16,648 nucleotides of DNA, taken from JOPF133 sp035505095 (GTDB lineage: Bacteria > Acidobacteriota > Terriglobia > Bryobacterales > Bryobacteraceae). The stretch is taken from assembly GCA_035505095.1 (NCBI GenBank), contig DATJRE010000121.1:1-16648 (forward strand), read 5' to 3'. Of this stretch, positions 1 through 6,440 are shown piece after piece. Positions within the stretch are counted from its first letter, which is position 1. The number at the start of each line of letters is the position of its first letter. The notes beneath the pieces were generated by a model that saw only the letters and a list, made by a program, of their open reading frames with translations, was not told the origin of the DNA and did no database searches. The translations under genes were made by a program, and so were the position numbers.

Positions 1-380
1 GGAGAAAAACATCCGGGTGCATGAAGAAATGGCGCGAGGGGCCGACAGGGCAGAGGCGCGCCGGGGCCCATTCGACGCGGAGGGGCGGAGGTGCGGAGGA
101 AGCGCGCGGAGAAAAACATCCGGGTGCATGAAGAAATGGGGCGAGGGCCGACAGGGCAGAGGCGCGCCGGGGCCCATTCGACGCGGAGACGCGGAGAACG
201 CGGAGGAAGCGCGGAGAAGACCCAAGATAAGAAGAGGTCGCGGAGGGGGCGCGCGGAGAAAAACATCCGGGTGCATGAAGAAATGGCGCGAGGGGCCGAC
301 AGGGCAGAGGCGCGCCGGGGCCCATTCGACGCGGAGACGCGGAGGGGCGGAGGAAGCGGGCGGAGGAAAACGTTTGGGCT
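1..380. repeat. Array of three near-identical 81-82 bp direct repeats with GCGGAG-rich spacers
   Basis: Units lie at 1-82, 108-188 and 255-336. Units 1 and 3 are identical over 82 bp; unit 2 differs by one substitution and one missing G. Each begins GGAGAAAAACATCCGGG, contains an ATGAAGAAATGG stretch and ends ATTCGACGCGGAG. Spacers (83-107, 189-254, 337-361) are built from variations of ACGCGGAG/GGCGGAGGAAGCG. A degraded fourth unit seems to start at about 364 (GGAGGAAAAC, then GGG). The array may continue to the left of the window. Open reading frames across it are repeat-encoded and have no protein-like character. Unit length and spacing do not fit CRISPR. Confidence 0.9.
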
Positions 381-391
381 CGCTTCGGGTG

Positions 392-420
392 CTGACACGA
401 TCGGGATTTTCGGATATCAT
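392..420 (+). promoter_or_regulatory. Sigma70-type promoter, probably giving a leaderless mRNA
   Basis: CTGACA (392-397), a 17-nt spacer and TATCAT (415-420) each match the -35/-10 consensus at five of six positions. The expected transcription start is about 427, two or three bases before the ATG at 430. There is no Shine-Dalgarno sequence before that ATG. A short inverted repeat, CGGAT/ATCCG (411-415 and 419-423), overlaps the -10 element and could be an operator or a coincidence. Confidence 0.6.
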
Positions 421-429
421 CCGAGTGCC

Positions 430-981
430 ATGAAGAAATGGATAACCGCGACATTGCTGATGGTCCCCGCGGTGCTCGCGCAGCAAACCCACAATGAATA
501 TGAGCCGCCGAACGCGCCGGGCGCCGGCCAGAAGTTGCTGGCGCAATTTACGGGGGACTGGGACGTCGTCAAGACGTTTTTCCCGGCGAGCGGCAAGCCG
601 ATTGTGACGAAAGGCACGTGTAAGCAGCACATGGTGGAGGACGGCAAGTTTCTGGAGTCGGATTTCACCTTCGTCAATCCCGACGGAACGAAGAGCACCG
701 GCACGGGAATCTCGGGCTTCGATTCCAAAACCAATCGCTTCACTACGGTGTGGTTCGACTCGCGGCAGACGACGATGTCGATTCGCCAGAGCGACGGCAC
801 GTTCGACGGCAAGAACATCGTGCTGTGGGCGACGCCTCTCGACCCCGACCGTCCCGGGCGCAAGACCGTGGCGCGCGCGCACCTTGAGGAAAACGGCCGC
901 CTTCTGCTGCATCGCCATTTCGCGATCGATGACAAAGGGCATGAGCGGCTGATGATCGAACTGCGCATGACGCGGAAGTAG
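430..981 (+). CDS. Exported DUF1579 family protein
   Basis: This is a 183-residue protein with a Sec signal peptide (MKKW, hydrophobic core to about residue 16, then AxA-like VLA before QQ). The mature part matches the DUF1579 pattern: a GDWDVVKTF motif near residues 42-50, followed by beta-strand-rich sequence with FLESDFTFVNPDG, TGTGISGFDS and TTVWFDS, as expected for a lipocalin-like small barrel. No enzymatic function is established for the family. The ATG at 430 was chosen because the signal peptide begins there and the promoter at 392-420 ends just before it; the longer in-frame reading upstream runs only through repeats. The gene sits 34 bp before another small exported protein and could be co-transcribed, although that gene has its own -10-like hexamer. 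Confidence 0.85.
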   Translation: MKKWITATLLMVPAVLAQQTHNEYEPPNAPGAGQKLLAQFTGDWDVVKTFFPASGKPIVTKGTCKQHMVEDGKFLESDFTFVNPDGTKSTGTGISGFDSKTNRFTTVWFDSRQTTMSIRQSDGTFDGKNIVLWATPLDPDRPGRKTVARAHLEENGRLLLHRHFAIDDKGHERLMIELRMTRK

Positions 982-1003
982 TTTCGCGGGCACGCGTGGG
1001 CGT

Positions 1004-1009
1004 TATGAT
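1004..1009 (+). promoter_or_regulatory. -10-like element six bases before a start codon
   Basis: TATGAT (five of six to consensus) is followed after six bases by the ATG at 1016. No Shine-Dalgarno sequence lies in the gap (CGGAAC). The upstream -35 candidate (TTTCGC at 982, 16-nt spacer) is weak. The arrangement suggests a leaderless transcript for the YciI-like gene. Confidence 0.4.
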
Positions 1010-1015
1010 CGGAAC

Positions 1016-1366
1016 ATGCGCACGATCGTGATTCTGCTCAGTTTGGTTGCTCTTGCGCGGGGGCAGCCGTCCCCGCCTGGCATGCGATGTCCGCAACGAA
1101 CGCTGGTCCTTTCGGAATTCGGTGAGAATGCGGCGAACAGCGCGCGATTTCAGGCGGAGCATCTCGACTACATGCGAGGATTAATGAAATCCGGCAAGGT
1201 GATTACCGCCGGCCCCATGACCGACAACCATACGACGGCGATGGTTTTCGCGACGAAGGATTGGGCGGAGGTTGAGGCGATTCTCAAGAAGGAACCGTTT
1301 CACCGGGAAGGGGTGCTGAAGGTGGTGAAGCACATGGTTTGGAACGCGTGCGAGGTGGCGCCGTAA
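1016..1366 (+). CDS. Exported YciI-like (YCII domain) protein
   Basis: This is a 116-residue protein. Residues 1-16 form a signal peptide (MRTIVILLSLVALARG), so the product should be periplasmic or secreted. The rest resembles the YCII fold, a ferredoxin-like alpha+beta domain. The segment HLDYMRGLMKSGKVITAGPM (49-68) is the hallmark region, with the conserved His and the GK...AGP turn; a second half carries the KDWAEVEAILKKEPF helix and the closing strand. YciI proteins are usually cytoplasmic and mostly of unknown role, sometimes dehalogenase- or dioxygenase-like, so the signal peptide is notable. It ends 31 bp from the convergent glycosyltransferase gene. The family call is from motif memory; the substrate is unknown. 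Confidence 0.8.
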   Translation: MRTIVILLSLVALARGQPSPPGMRCPQRTLVLSEFGENAANSARFQAEHLDYMRGLMKSGKVITAGPMTDNHTTAMVFATKDWAEVEAILKKEPFHREGVLKVVKHMVWNACEVAP

Positions 1367-1397
1367 CCGCTCGGAGGCGAACGGAGGCCTGCCCGCG

Positions 1398-2537
1398 CTA
1401 CCGCACCAGCTCGAAGCGGCCGTCGCGGAGGAGGGCGTAGGTGCGGCCGCGCCAGAGGATGGTGTTGCCGAAGAAGCCGGCCAGCCAGACCAGGAAGCTG
1501 GCGATGTCCTGGATGGGGCCGAGCCACCAGAGACGGCGGGTCAAGGGGTCGTCCAGGGCGTACATGGCCGTTACCCAGCCGGCAGCGGCGCGGAAAATCG
1601 CGGCCAGGGGGACTACGGGCCACCAGTCCGGCTGGACGGCCCACAGCAGGAGCGCGAGGGGCAGCGGGTGAGTGAAAAGCTGGCCGGCGTAGCCCCAGGG
1701 GCGCGAACGGCGGGTGCTGCGATTCCAGCGCAGGCGATGGCGGAGATTGGCGGCCAGGCCCTGCGCGCCAATGCGGTGCTCGATCACGTAAGACGAAAGG
1801 ATCACCCGCGCGCCGCTCTGGGCCACGCGCTTGCCAAGGACGTAATCCTCCGCCAGGTAATCCTTGAGGGCCTCCAGCCCGCCGATGCCGTCCAGGGTTT
1901 CGCGCCAGACGGCGATGGTGGGGCCGAGGGCGAATTTCATGCCGTCCAACATGCGGGCCACCAACACGCCGCCGGCGAACTCGGTATTGAGGCCGAGGGC
2001 TTCCAGGGTGGACCAGAAGCTGGGTCCGGGCACGGCGCAGTAGGGACAGGTGGCCAGCGCGAGTTTGGGGTCTTGAAATTCGGCGGCCAGGGTGGCCAGC
2101 ATGGCGGGGGAGACGCGCGTGTCGCTGTCGGCCATCACCAGCAGGCGGTGGCTTGCGGCGGCCAACATGCAGGACAGGCTGAAGACTTTGGCATTCGGAT
2201 AGGGCGGCTCGCCGGTGACGATGAGGCGTGACGGAACGGCGGGATAGCGGGCGCGCAGGCGCTCCACGATGGGGACGGCGGCATCCTGCGAATGGCGCAC
2301 GGCGAAGAGAATTTCGAAAGCGGGGTAGCACTGCTCGAAGAAACTGAGCAGGTTGTCTTCGAGGCCCTCCTCGGCGCCGGACAACGGTTTGAGAATGCTG
2401 ACCGGCGGGGCGCTTGCCCAGTGGGGCGGGCGCAGAGGGGCGGGGCGCACCGCGCGGTAACGCACCGCGGCGGCCACCGCCAGAACGCAGAACATCAGCG
2501 AACCGGCCACCAGCACCAGCAGGATTGCGGCCAACAC
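1398..2537 (-). CDS. hpnI: HpnI / ceramide-glucosyltransferase-like glycosyltransferase (GT21/GT2)
   Basis: This is a 379-residue membrane glycosyltransferase. Residues 1-25 form an N-terminal membrane anchor. The catalytic domain carries the GT21 signature: PVSILKPLSG (45-54), the NAKV substrate loop (115-118), ADSD (136-139), ED of LAEDYVLG (228-235) and the RHRLRW form of (Q/R)xxRW (266-271). Hydrophobic segments at about 285-325 and 338-362 should return the chain to the membrane. HpnI enzymes add N-acetylglucosamine to bacteriohopanetetrol; ceramide glucosyltransferases use ceramide. The sequence alone does not separate the two, and no other hopanoid gene is in the window. The start is a GTG with no spaced Shine-Dalgarno; a -10-like TACAGT lies six bases before it. 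It is head to head with selB across 20 bp. Confidence 0.82.
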   Translation of the reverse strand: MLAAILLVLVAGSLMFCVLAVAAAVRYRAVRPAPLRPPHWASAPPVSILKPLSGAEEGLEDNLLSFFEQCYPAFEILFAVRHSQDAAVPIVERLRARYPAVPSRLIVTGEPPYPNAKVFSLSCMLAAASHRLLVMADSDTRVSPAMLATLAAEFQDPKLALATCPYCAVPGPSFWSTLEALGLNTEFAGGVLVARMLDGMKFALGPTIAVWRETLDGIGGLEALKDYLAEDYVLGKRVAQSGARVILSSYVIEHRIGAQGLAANLRHRLRWNRSTRRSRPWGYAGQLFTHPLPLALLLWAVQPDWWPVVPLAAIFRAAAGWVTAMYALDDPLTRRLWWLGPIQDIASFLVWLAGFFGNTILWRGRTYALLRDGRFELVR

Positions 2538-2540
2538 CTC

Positions 2541-2549
2541 TACACTGTA
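2541..2549. promoter_or_regulatory. Overlapping divergent -10-like elements between hpnI and selB
   Basis: The 20-bp gap between the GTG at 2537 (minus) and the ATG at 2558 (plus) contains TACACTGTA. Read on the plus strand this gives TACACT (2541-2546), 11 bases before the selB start. Read on the minus strand it gives TACAGT (2549-2544), six bases before the hpnI start. Each matches TATAAT at four of six positions including TA and final T. No convincing -35 is visible on either strand. Confidence 0.35.
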
Positions 2550-2557
2550 ACAAGCGG

Positions 2558-4429
2558 ATGAAGCACATCATTGTGGGCACGGCGGGGCATATCGACCATG
2601 GCAAAACCGCGCTGGTGAAGGCGCTCACGGGAATCGACGCCGACCGCCTGGAGGAAGAGAAGCGGCGCGGCATCACCATCGACCTGGGGTTCGCGCACCT
2701 AGACCTGACGCCGGGCCTGCGGCTGGGTTTCGTGGACGTGCCGGGGCACGAGCGGTTTGTGAAGAACATGCTGGCGGGAGTGGGCGGCATCGACCTGGTG
2801 CTGTTCGTGATTGCCGCCGACGAATCGATCAAGCCGCAGACCAGGGAGCACTTCGACATCTGCCGCCTGCTGGGGATTCCGCGCGGCGTGATTGCGCTGA
2901 CTAAGGCGGACCTGGTGGACCCGGAGATCGCGGGGCTGGTGCGCCTGGAGGCGGAGGAGATGGCGGCCGGGTCGTTTCTGGAGGGCGCGCCGATTGTGGC
3001 GGTCAGTTCGGTAACCGGCGAGGGACTGGGAGAACTGCGCAAGGAACTGGCGCGGGTGGCCGGCGAGGCGGCCGCGAAGAATGCCGCGGGATGGTTCCGG
3101 CTGCCCATCGACCGGGTCTTTTCGGTGAAGGGATTCGGCACGGTGGCCACGGGCACGCTGATTTCGGGCGCGGTGCAAAAAGAGCAGGAAGTGGAAGCTT
3201 ACCCGGCGCGGCCTGCGGGCGCGCGGCGGCTGCGGGTGCGCGGCGTGCAGGTACACGGGTCGAAAACCGAGCGGGCGGTGGCGGGCGAGCGCACGGCGTT
3301 GAACCTGGCGGATATTGAACCGGCCGAACTGGCGCGCGGGGATGTGCTTTCCGAGCCGGGGCGCTTCCGGGCGGTGCAAGCGGTGGATTGCCGGCTGCAA
3401 TTGCTGGCCTCCGCCAAGCCGCTGAAACATCGCGCGCCGGTGCATTTCCACTGCGGGACGGCGGAGATTGAAGCGGAAGTGCGTCTGCTGGATGGCGCGG
3501 CGCGGCTGGAGCCGGGAGGGTGGGCATACGCGCGCCTGGTGCTGCGGGAGGCGGCCCTGCTGCTGCCCGGGGACCGCTTCATCATCCGCATGTTCTCGCC
3601 GGTGGTGACGATTGGCGGCGGGGTGGTGGTGGACCTGGGCGAGCGGCGATACCGGAAGGCCGAGAGCGCGGCGGCGCGGCTGGAAGCGCTGGAAAGCGGC
3701 CCGGAGGCGCGCGTGGCGCGGCTGGTGAAGGAGGCGCCGTTCGGAGCCGCAATGGCCGACCTGGTGGCGCGCACCGGGATGGCGGAGCGGGAGATTGCGG
3801 CGGCGGCCGCAGGGCTGATTGCGGTGGCGCAGCCGCAGCCGTGGTACGTGGACCGCGCCTGGTTTCAATCGGCACGCGACCGGCTGGTGAAAGCGGTGCG
3901 CCTGTTCCACAGCCAGCAGCCGCTGGCGCCGGGCATCGCCAAGCAGGATTTGCGGAGCCGCGAACTGCCGGGCGCGCCGTTGTTCCTGGTGGATGCGCTG
4001 CTGGCGGCGCGGGAACTGGTGGTGGAAGGGGAGACGGTGCGCTCGCGCGGGCACCAGGTGGTGCTGAAGGAGGAGGAAGAGCAATCGCGCGCGGCGATTG
4101 AGCGGGCCTTCGAACAGGCCGGACTGGCGACGCCGGCGCTGGCGGAGGTGCTGGCGAAATCGGGCGTGGAGGCGGCACGGGCGCGGCGCCTGCTGGAGAT
4201 TCTGCTGCGCGAGAAGCGGCTGGTGCGGGTGGGAGACGAACTGGTGTTTCACCAGACGGCCATCGCGCGGCTGCGGCAGATGCTGGCGGAACGGCGGCCG
4301 GCGCGATTCGGGGTGGGCGCGTTTAAGGAGTGGACGGGGATTTCGCGCAAGTACGCCATCCCGCTACTGGAGTTTCTGGACCGCGAGCACGTGACGCGGC
4401 GGGAGGGCGAGGAGCGGGTGATTTTGTGA
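2558..4429 (+). CDS. selB: Selenocysteine-specific translation elongation factor SelB
   Basis: This is a 623-residue GTPase, a typical SelB length. It delivers selenocysteinyl-tRNA to the ribosome at UGA codons marked by a SECIS hairpin. The G domain shows every motif: GHIDHGKT (10-17), RGIT with the switch Thr (37-40), DVPGHE (60-65), TKAD (115-118) and SSVTGEG (150-156). GFGTVATGTL marks the first beta-barrel domain. The C-terminal third is charged and helix-rich with repeated LLEILLREKRLVRVGDELVFH-like winged-helix patterns, as expected for the SECIS-binding WH domains. The ATG at 2558 starts exactly at the family N-terminus (MKHIIVGTAGHIDHG); longer in-frame upstream sequence lies inside the antisense of hpnI. 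selA, selC and selD are not in the window, and no in-frame UGA selenoprotein was recognised. Confidence 0.96.
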   Translation: MKHIIVGTAGHIDHGKTALVKALTGIDADRLEEEKRRGITIDLGFAHLDLTPGLRLGFVDVPGHERFVKNMLAGVGGIDLVLFVIAADESIKPQTREHFDICRLLGIPRGVIALTKADLVDPEIAGLVRLEAEEMAAGSFLEGAPIVAVSSVTGEGLGELRKELARVAGEAAAKNAAGWFRLPIDRVFSVKGFGTVATGTLISGAVQKEQEVEAYPARPAGARRLRVRGVQVHGSKTERAVAGERTALNLADIEPAELARGDVLSEPGRFRAVQAVDCRLQLLASAKPLKHRAPVHFHCGTAEIEAEVRLLDGAARLEPGGWAYARLVLREAALLLPGDRFIIRMFSPVVTIGGGVVVDLGERRYRKAESAAARLEALESGPEARVARLVKEAPFGAAMADLVARTGMAEREIAAAAAGLIAVAQPQPWYVDRAWFQSARDRLVKAVRLFHSQQPLAPGIAKQDLRSRELPGAPLFLVDALLAARELVVEGETVRSRGHQVVLKEEEEQSRAAIERAFEQAGLATPALAEVLAKSGVEAARARRLLEILLREKRLVRVGDELVFHQTAIARLRQMLAERRPARFGVGAFKEWTGISRKYAIPLLEFLDREHVTRREGEERVIL

Positions 4430-4460
4430 AAGGGCGGAAGGGGCGCCGGGTTCCGCGGAG

Positions 4461-4476
4461 GCGGTGAGGCCACCGC
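4461..4476 (+). other. GC-rich hairpin downstream of selB
   Basis: GCGGTG and CACCGC form a perfect 6-bp stem with a 4-nt loop, 31 bases after the selB stop. No T-tract follows, so it is not a clear intrinsic terminator. Its stem and loop sizes resemble the D-arm of a tRNA-Sec, but no anticodon arm with TCA or T-arm follows. Confidence 0.4.
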
Positions 4477-4485
4477 GTCGGGGGC

Positions 4486-4638
4486 TTGGACGGAGAACCG
4501 TACTTCCTGACTCGCGAACAGATAGACACCATTCACCACGACCAGATTGAAGCCTGGGGCGGATTGCACGGAGTGCGCAGCGAAGACGCGCCGGAGCCGG
4601 CCATTGCGCTAGCCAGTGAATGGGTATCTTTAGGGTAA
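4486..4638 (+). pseudogene. Truncated Doc/Fic-family toxin (5' fragment)
   Basis: Reading from a TTG at 4486, or from an unknown start nearby, gives about 50 residues ending at TAA 4636-4638. The segment YFLTREQIDTIHHDQIEAWG followed by GLHGVRSEDA strongly resembles the N-terminus of Doc-type toxins (FLT.e.v..iH.dqi...GG..GvRd...LesAla). Complete Doc proteins are about 120-130 residues and carry the Fic motif HPFxxGNKR; that part is absent here and is not found in the other plus frames downstream. No Phd-like antitoxin precedes it. I infer a decayed toxin gene left by a past insertion or deletion. The call rests on motif memory over about 45 residues. Confidence 0.6.
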
Positions 4639-5167
4639 CGGCGACCAAGCCTACTTAGACGAGACCCTTGCTGGGGCCAGCCGTATACGAAGCGATGATC
4701 CCTGTGCCCGCGCGGCGTTAACTTCCTTGGAATGTGGCGCGTGCAGAGATTGGGCCAGATAAGCACTTTTGAGCCGCCAATCTGCTTGACTCTAAGTCAC
4801 TTACGTTATATTCTTTCGATGCAAGCCGGTTTACAATAGCGATCCGACCGAAAATCCGTACGCGCGCTTCCCAGCAAAGAAAACCCTCGTGACGGAGCGG
4901 GCAGACGGCGCTCAGGTCGAAGACTTCCAAGGTGGAACCATGGGCGAACGCCGTTTTCGAGCGCGGCGACTGTGCACGCCGTGACGCGTTCGTAATCCGA
5001 GTGTGCAGCGGCGGCATCGTCCGGGCGTTTGCGCCGGCCGGTCGACTCAAACTGCCGACACACGATTATCGAGGGGCGTTCTGAGACTGGAATTTGCGCG
5101 ATTGAAAGACGGCTAAGACGGCTATTCAATTGCAGCCGCGGAACGTCAGAGGAAGAACGGTTAGGAC
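4639..5167. other. Gene-poor stretch between toxin remnant and cassette
   Basis: About 530 bases contain no coding region I can support. The open frames on either strand (about 110 codons or less on the minus strand) have no recognisable domain and read like low-complexity noise. Part of it (about 4690-4850) is visibly richer in A and T than the flanking genes. The only structured element seen is the promoter-like sequence at 4786-4812. There are no obvious terminal inverted repeats or target-site duplications. Confidence 0.5.
4786..4812 (+). promoter_or_regulatory. Promoter-like element with a palindrome between -35 and -10
   Basis: TTGACT (4786-4791) and TATATT (4807-4812) lie 15 bases apart. 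The spacer holds the perfect palindrome TAAGT-C-ACTTA (4793-4803), placed where a repressor or a MerR-type activator would act. The ATG at 4819 opens only six codons before a stop, and the next credible gene starts at 5168, so the element would produce a leader of roughly 350 nt or is a relic of a lost gene. Confidence 0.45.
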
Positions 5168-5473
5168 ATGCGTGGAGCGACTTGGGAACCTCACGAGAAC
5201 CACGGACAGCTCACGACGGAGAGCGAACTGCCAGCCAGCGTTTATGCATTTCCCAAACAGCGCAAAGAACCGCTGACCGACGCAGAGCACGTGCGTAACG
5301 CCGTCGCCCGGTTCGATCAAGTCATCGACGTCTCCGATGAAGATCGTGATTTGGCGTTCGCGAACATCCAGAAGGCTGCACGGCACTATGGTGTCAAGCT
5401 CTCGGAAGGGTCGTGGCACGATCTGGGCATCCACCGGCGGAAGGGAAGAAAAGCGCCACCAGACGCGCTGTGA
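5168..5473 (+). CDS. Small DUF6582-like protein
   Basis: This is a 101-residue soluble protein with no signal peptide or membrane segment. The core LPASVYAFPKQRKEPLTDAE, then HVRNAVARFDQVIDVSDEDR and an AxxNIQKAARHYGVKL tail, matches a recurrent small domain that I recall as DUF6582. It is found alone or attached to phage- and plasmid-like proteins and has no known function. The start at 5168 follows an in-frame TAG six bases upstream, and a weak TTAGGA precedes it. It ends 21 bases before the oxidoreductase gene and probably heads the same transcript. The family name is from memory. Confidence 0.7.
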   Translation: MRGATWEPHENHGQLTTESELPASVYAFPKQRKEPLTDAEHVRNAVARFDQVIDVSDEDRDLAFANIQKAARHYGVKLSEGSWHDLGIHRRKGRKAPPDAL

Positions 5474-5494
5474 CGGGAACCGCGGAGGCATGAA

Positions 5495-6400
5495 ATGAAG
5501 GCAGTCGTCGTCCACAGGTATGGCGGTCCGGAAGTTCTGAAGTTCGAGGACTATCCGGATCCGGCGCCAGGCGCCGGCGAGGTGCTCGTGCGGGTGGCCG
5601 CCGCGAGTGTGAACCCGCTCGACTGCAAGCGGCGTGCCGGGTTAACGGACGATTATTATCCGATCCATTTCCCGGGCCTCCTAGGGGTGGATTTGGCGGG
5701 AACCGTCGTGAAGATTGGGCCGGGGGTGGAAGGGTTTTCCGTCGGCGATCGGGTCTTCTCCATGGCAGACAATACTTACGCTGAACTTTGTGTTGTCCGT
5801 GCGGCGATCCTGGCGAAGGTCCCCAAAGGGCTCGATTTGATCCAGGCGGCGGCGCTGCCGCTCGTGACGATAACGGGCAACCAGCTCCTTTCGGCGACGG
5901 GAATCAAGGCGGGCCAGACGGTTTTGGTCGCAGGCGCGGTGGGAAATGTCGGGCGTTCGGCGGTATTCACCGCCAAGGAACGCGGGGCGACTGTGATCGC
6001 GGGGGTCTTGAAGAGGCAGGTAGATGAGGCGAGGACTGCCGGCGCGGACCAGGCCGCCGCAACCGACGACGACACAGCGATTGGGAATCTTCCGGCGCTC
6101 GACGCGGTGGCGGATACGGTGGACGGAAGAACCGCCGAGAAGCTGATCGCCAAGGTCAAGCCCGGAGGAGTGTTTGCCACGGTTCTGAAGGCGCCGCAGA
6201 ACGCCGCGAAGTACCCAGCGGTGAAGGTGGCGGCGGTATTCTCGAAATTCGACAGGAAAACGCTCGAGTTCATGGCCGAAGCCGTGCGAGATGGCAAGCT
6301 GGTGATCCCGATTAGCGAGACCCTGCCACTCCGGCAAGCGGCCGCGGCTCAAGCCGCGGCAGAAAAAGGCGTCGCCGGGAAGATCCTGCTGGTCGCTTGA
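5495..6400 (+). CDS. NAD(P)-dependent MDR oxidoreductase, quinone-oxidoreductase type
   Basis: This is a 301-residue medium-chain dehydrogenase/reductase. The N-terminal GroES-like domain opens with MKAVVVHRYGGPEVLKFED and contains VNPLDCKRRAG (39-49) and the GVDLAGTV strand-turn (64-71). The nucleotide-binding domain has AGAVGNVGRSA (146-156), the AxxGxxG variant typical of zinc-free quinone oxidoreductases. The catalytic and structural zinc ligands of alcohol dehydrogenases are missing. Such enzymes reduce quinones or alpha,beta-unsaturated carbonyls with NADPH. A clear GGAGG (5484-5488) lies six bases before the ATG. It is followed after 40 bases by a VOC protein and then an MBL hydrolase, a context that suggests handling of reactive carbonyl or quinone compounds (inference). 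Confidence 0.9.
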   Translation: MKAVVVHRYGGPEVLKFEDYPDPAPGAGEVLVRVAAASVNPLDCKRRAGLTDDYYPIHFPGLLGVDLAGTVVKIGPGVEGFSVGDRVFSMADNTYAELCVVRAAILAKVPKGLDLIQAAALPLVTITGNQLLSATGIKAGQTVLVAGAVGNVGRSAVFTAKERGATVIAGVLKRQVDEARTAGADQAAATDDDTAIGNLPALDAVADTVDGRTAEKLIAKVKPGGVFATVLKAPQNAAKYPAVKVAAVFSKFDRKTLEFMAEAVRDGKLVIPISETLPLRQAAAAQAAAEKGVAGKILLVA

Positions 6401-6440
6401 CATTACTTTGCAAACAGACGAGAAGAAAGGAAGATCGGAA

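Noticed and set aside
1..340. CRISPR array
   Set aside because: The conserved units are over 80 bp, the spacers are unequal and low-complexity, and no cas gene is present.
17..429. Open frames running through the repeat array into the DUF1579 gene
   Set aside because: They consist of translated repeats rich in Arg and Gly and vary with each unit; the signal peptide and promoter place the true start at 430.
1300..3156. Long minus-strand frame overlapping hpnI and the start of selB
   Set aside because: It is Arg/Pro-rich, lacks any domain, and covers two well-supported genes in other frames.
2699..4252. Long minus-strand frame antisense to selB
   Set aside because: It is a His/Arg/Gln-rich shadow of the GC-rich selB codons, with no recognisable family.
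4440..4500. A selC (tRNA-Sec) gene downstream of selB
   Set aside because: A 6-bp stem with a 4-nt loop like a tRNA-Sec D-arm is present, but there is no TCA anticodon arm, no long variable arm and no GGTTC-type T-arm.
4718..5129. Two overlapping minus-strand frames of about 110 codons in the gene-poor stretch
   Set aside because: They show no domain, no ribosome binding site and no consistent composition; I cannot support either as a gene.
4639..5167. Insertion sequence
   Set aside because: No transposase similarity, terminal inverted repeats or target duplication could be seen, despite the scar-like look.
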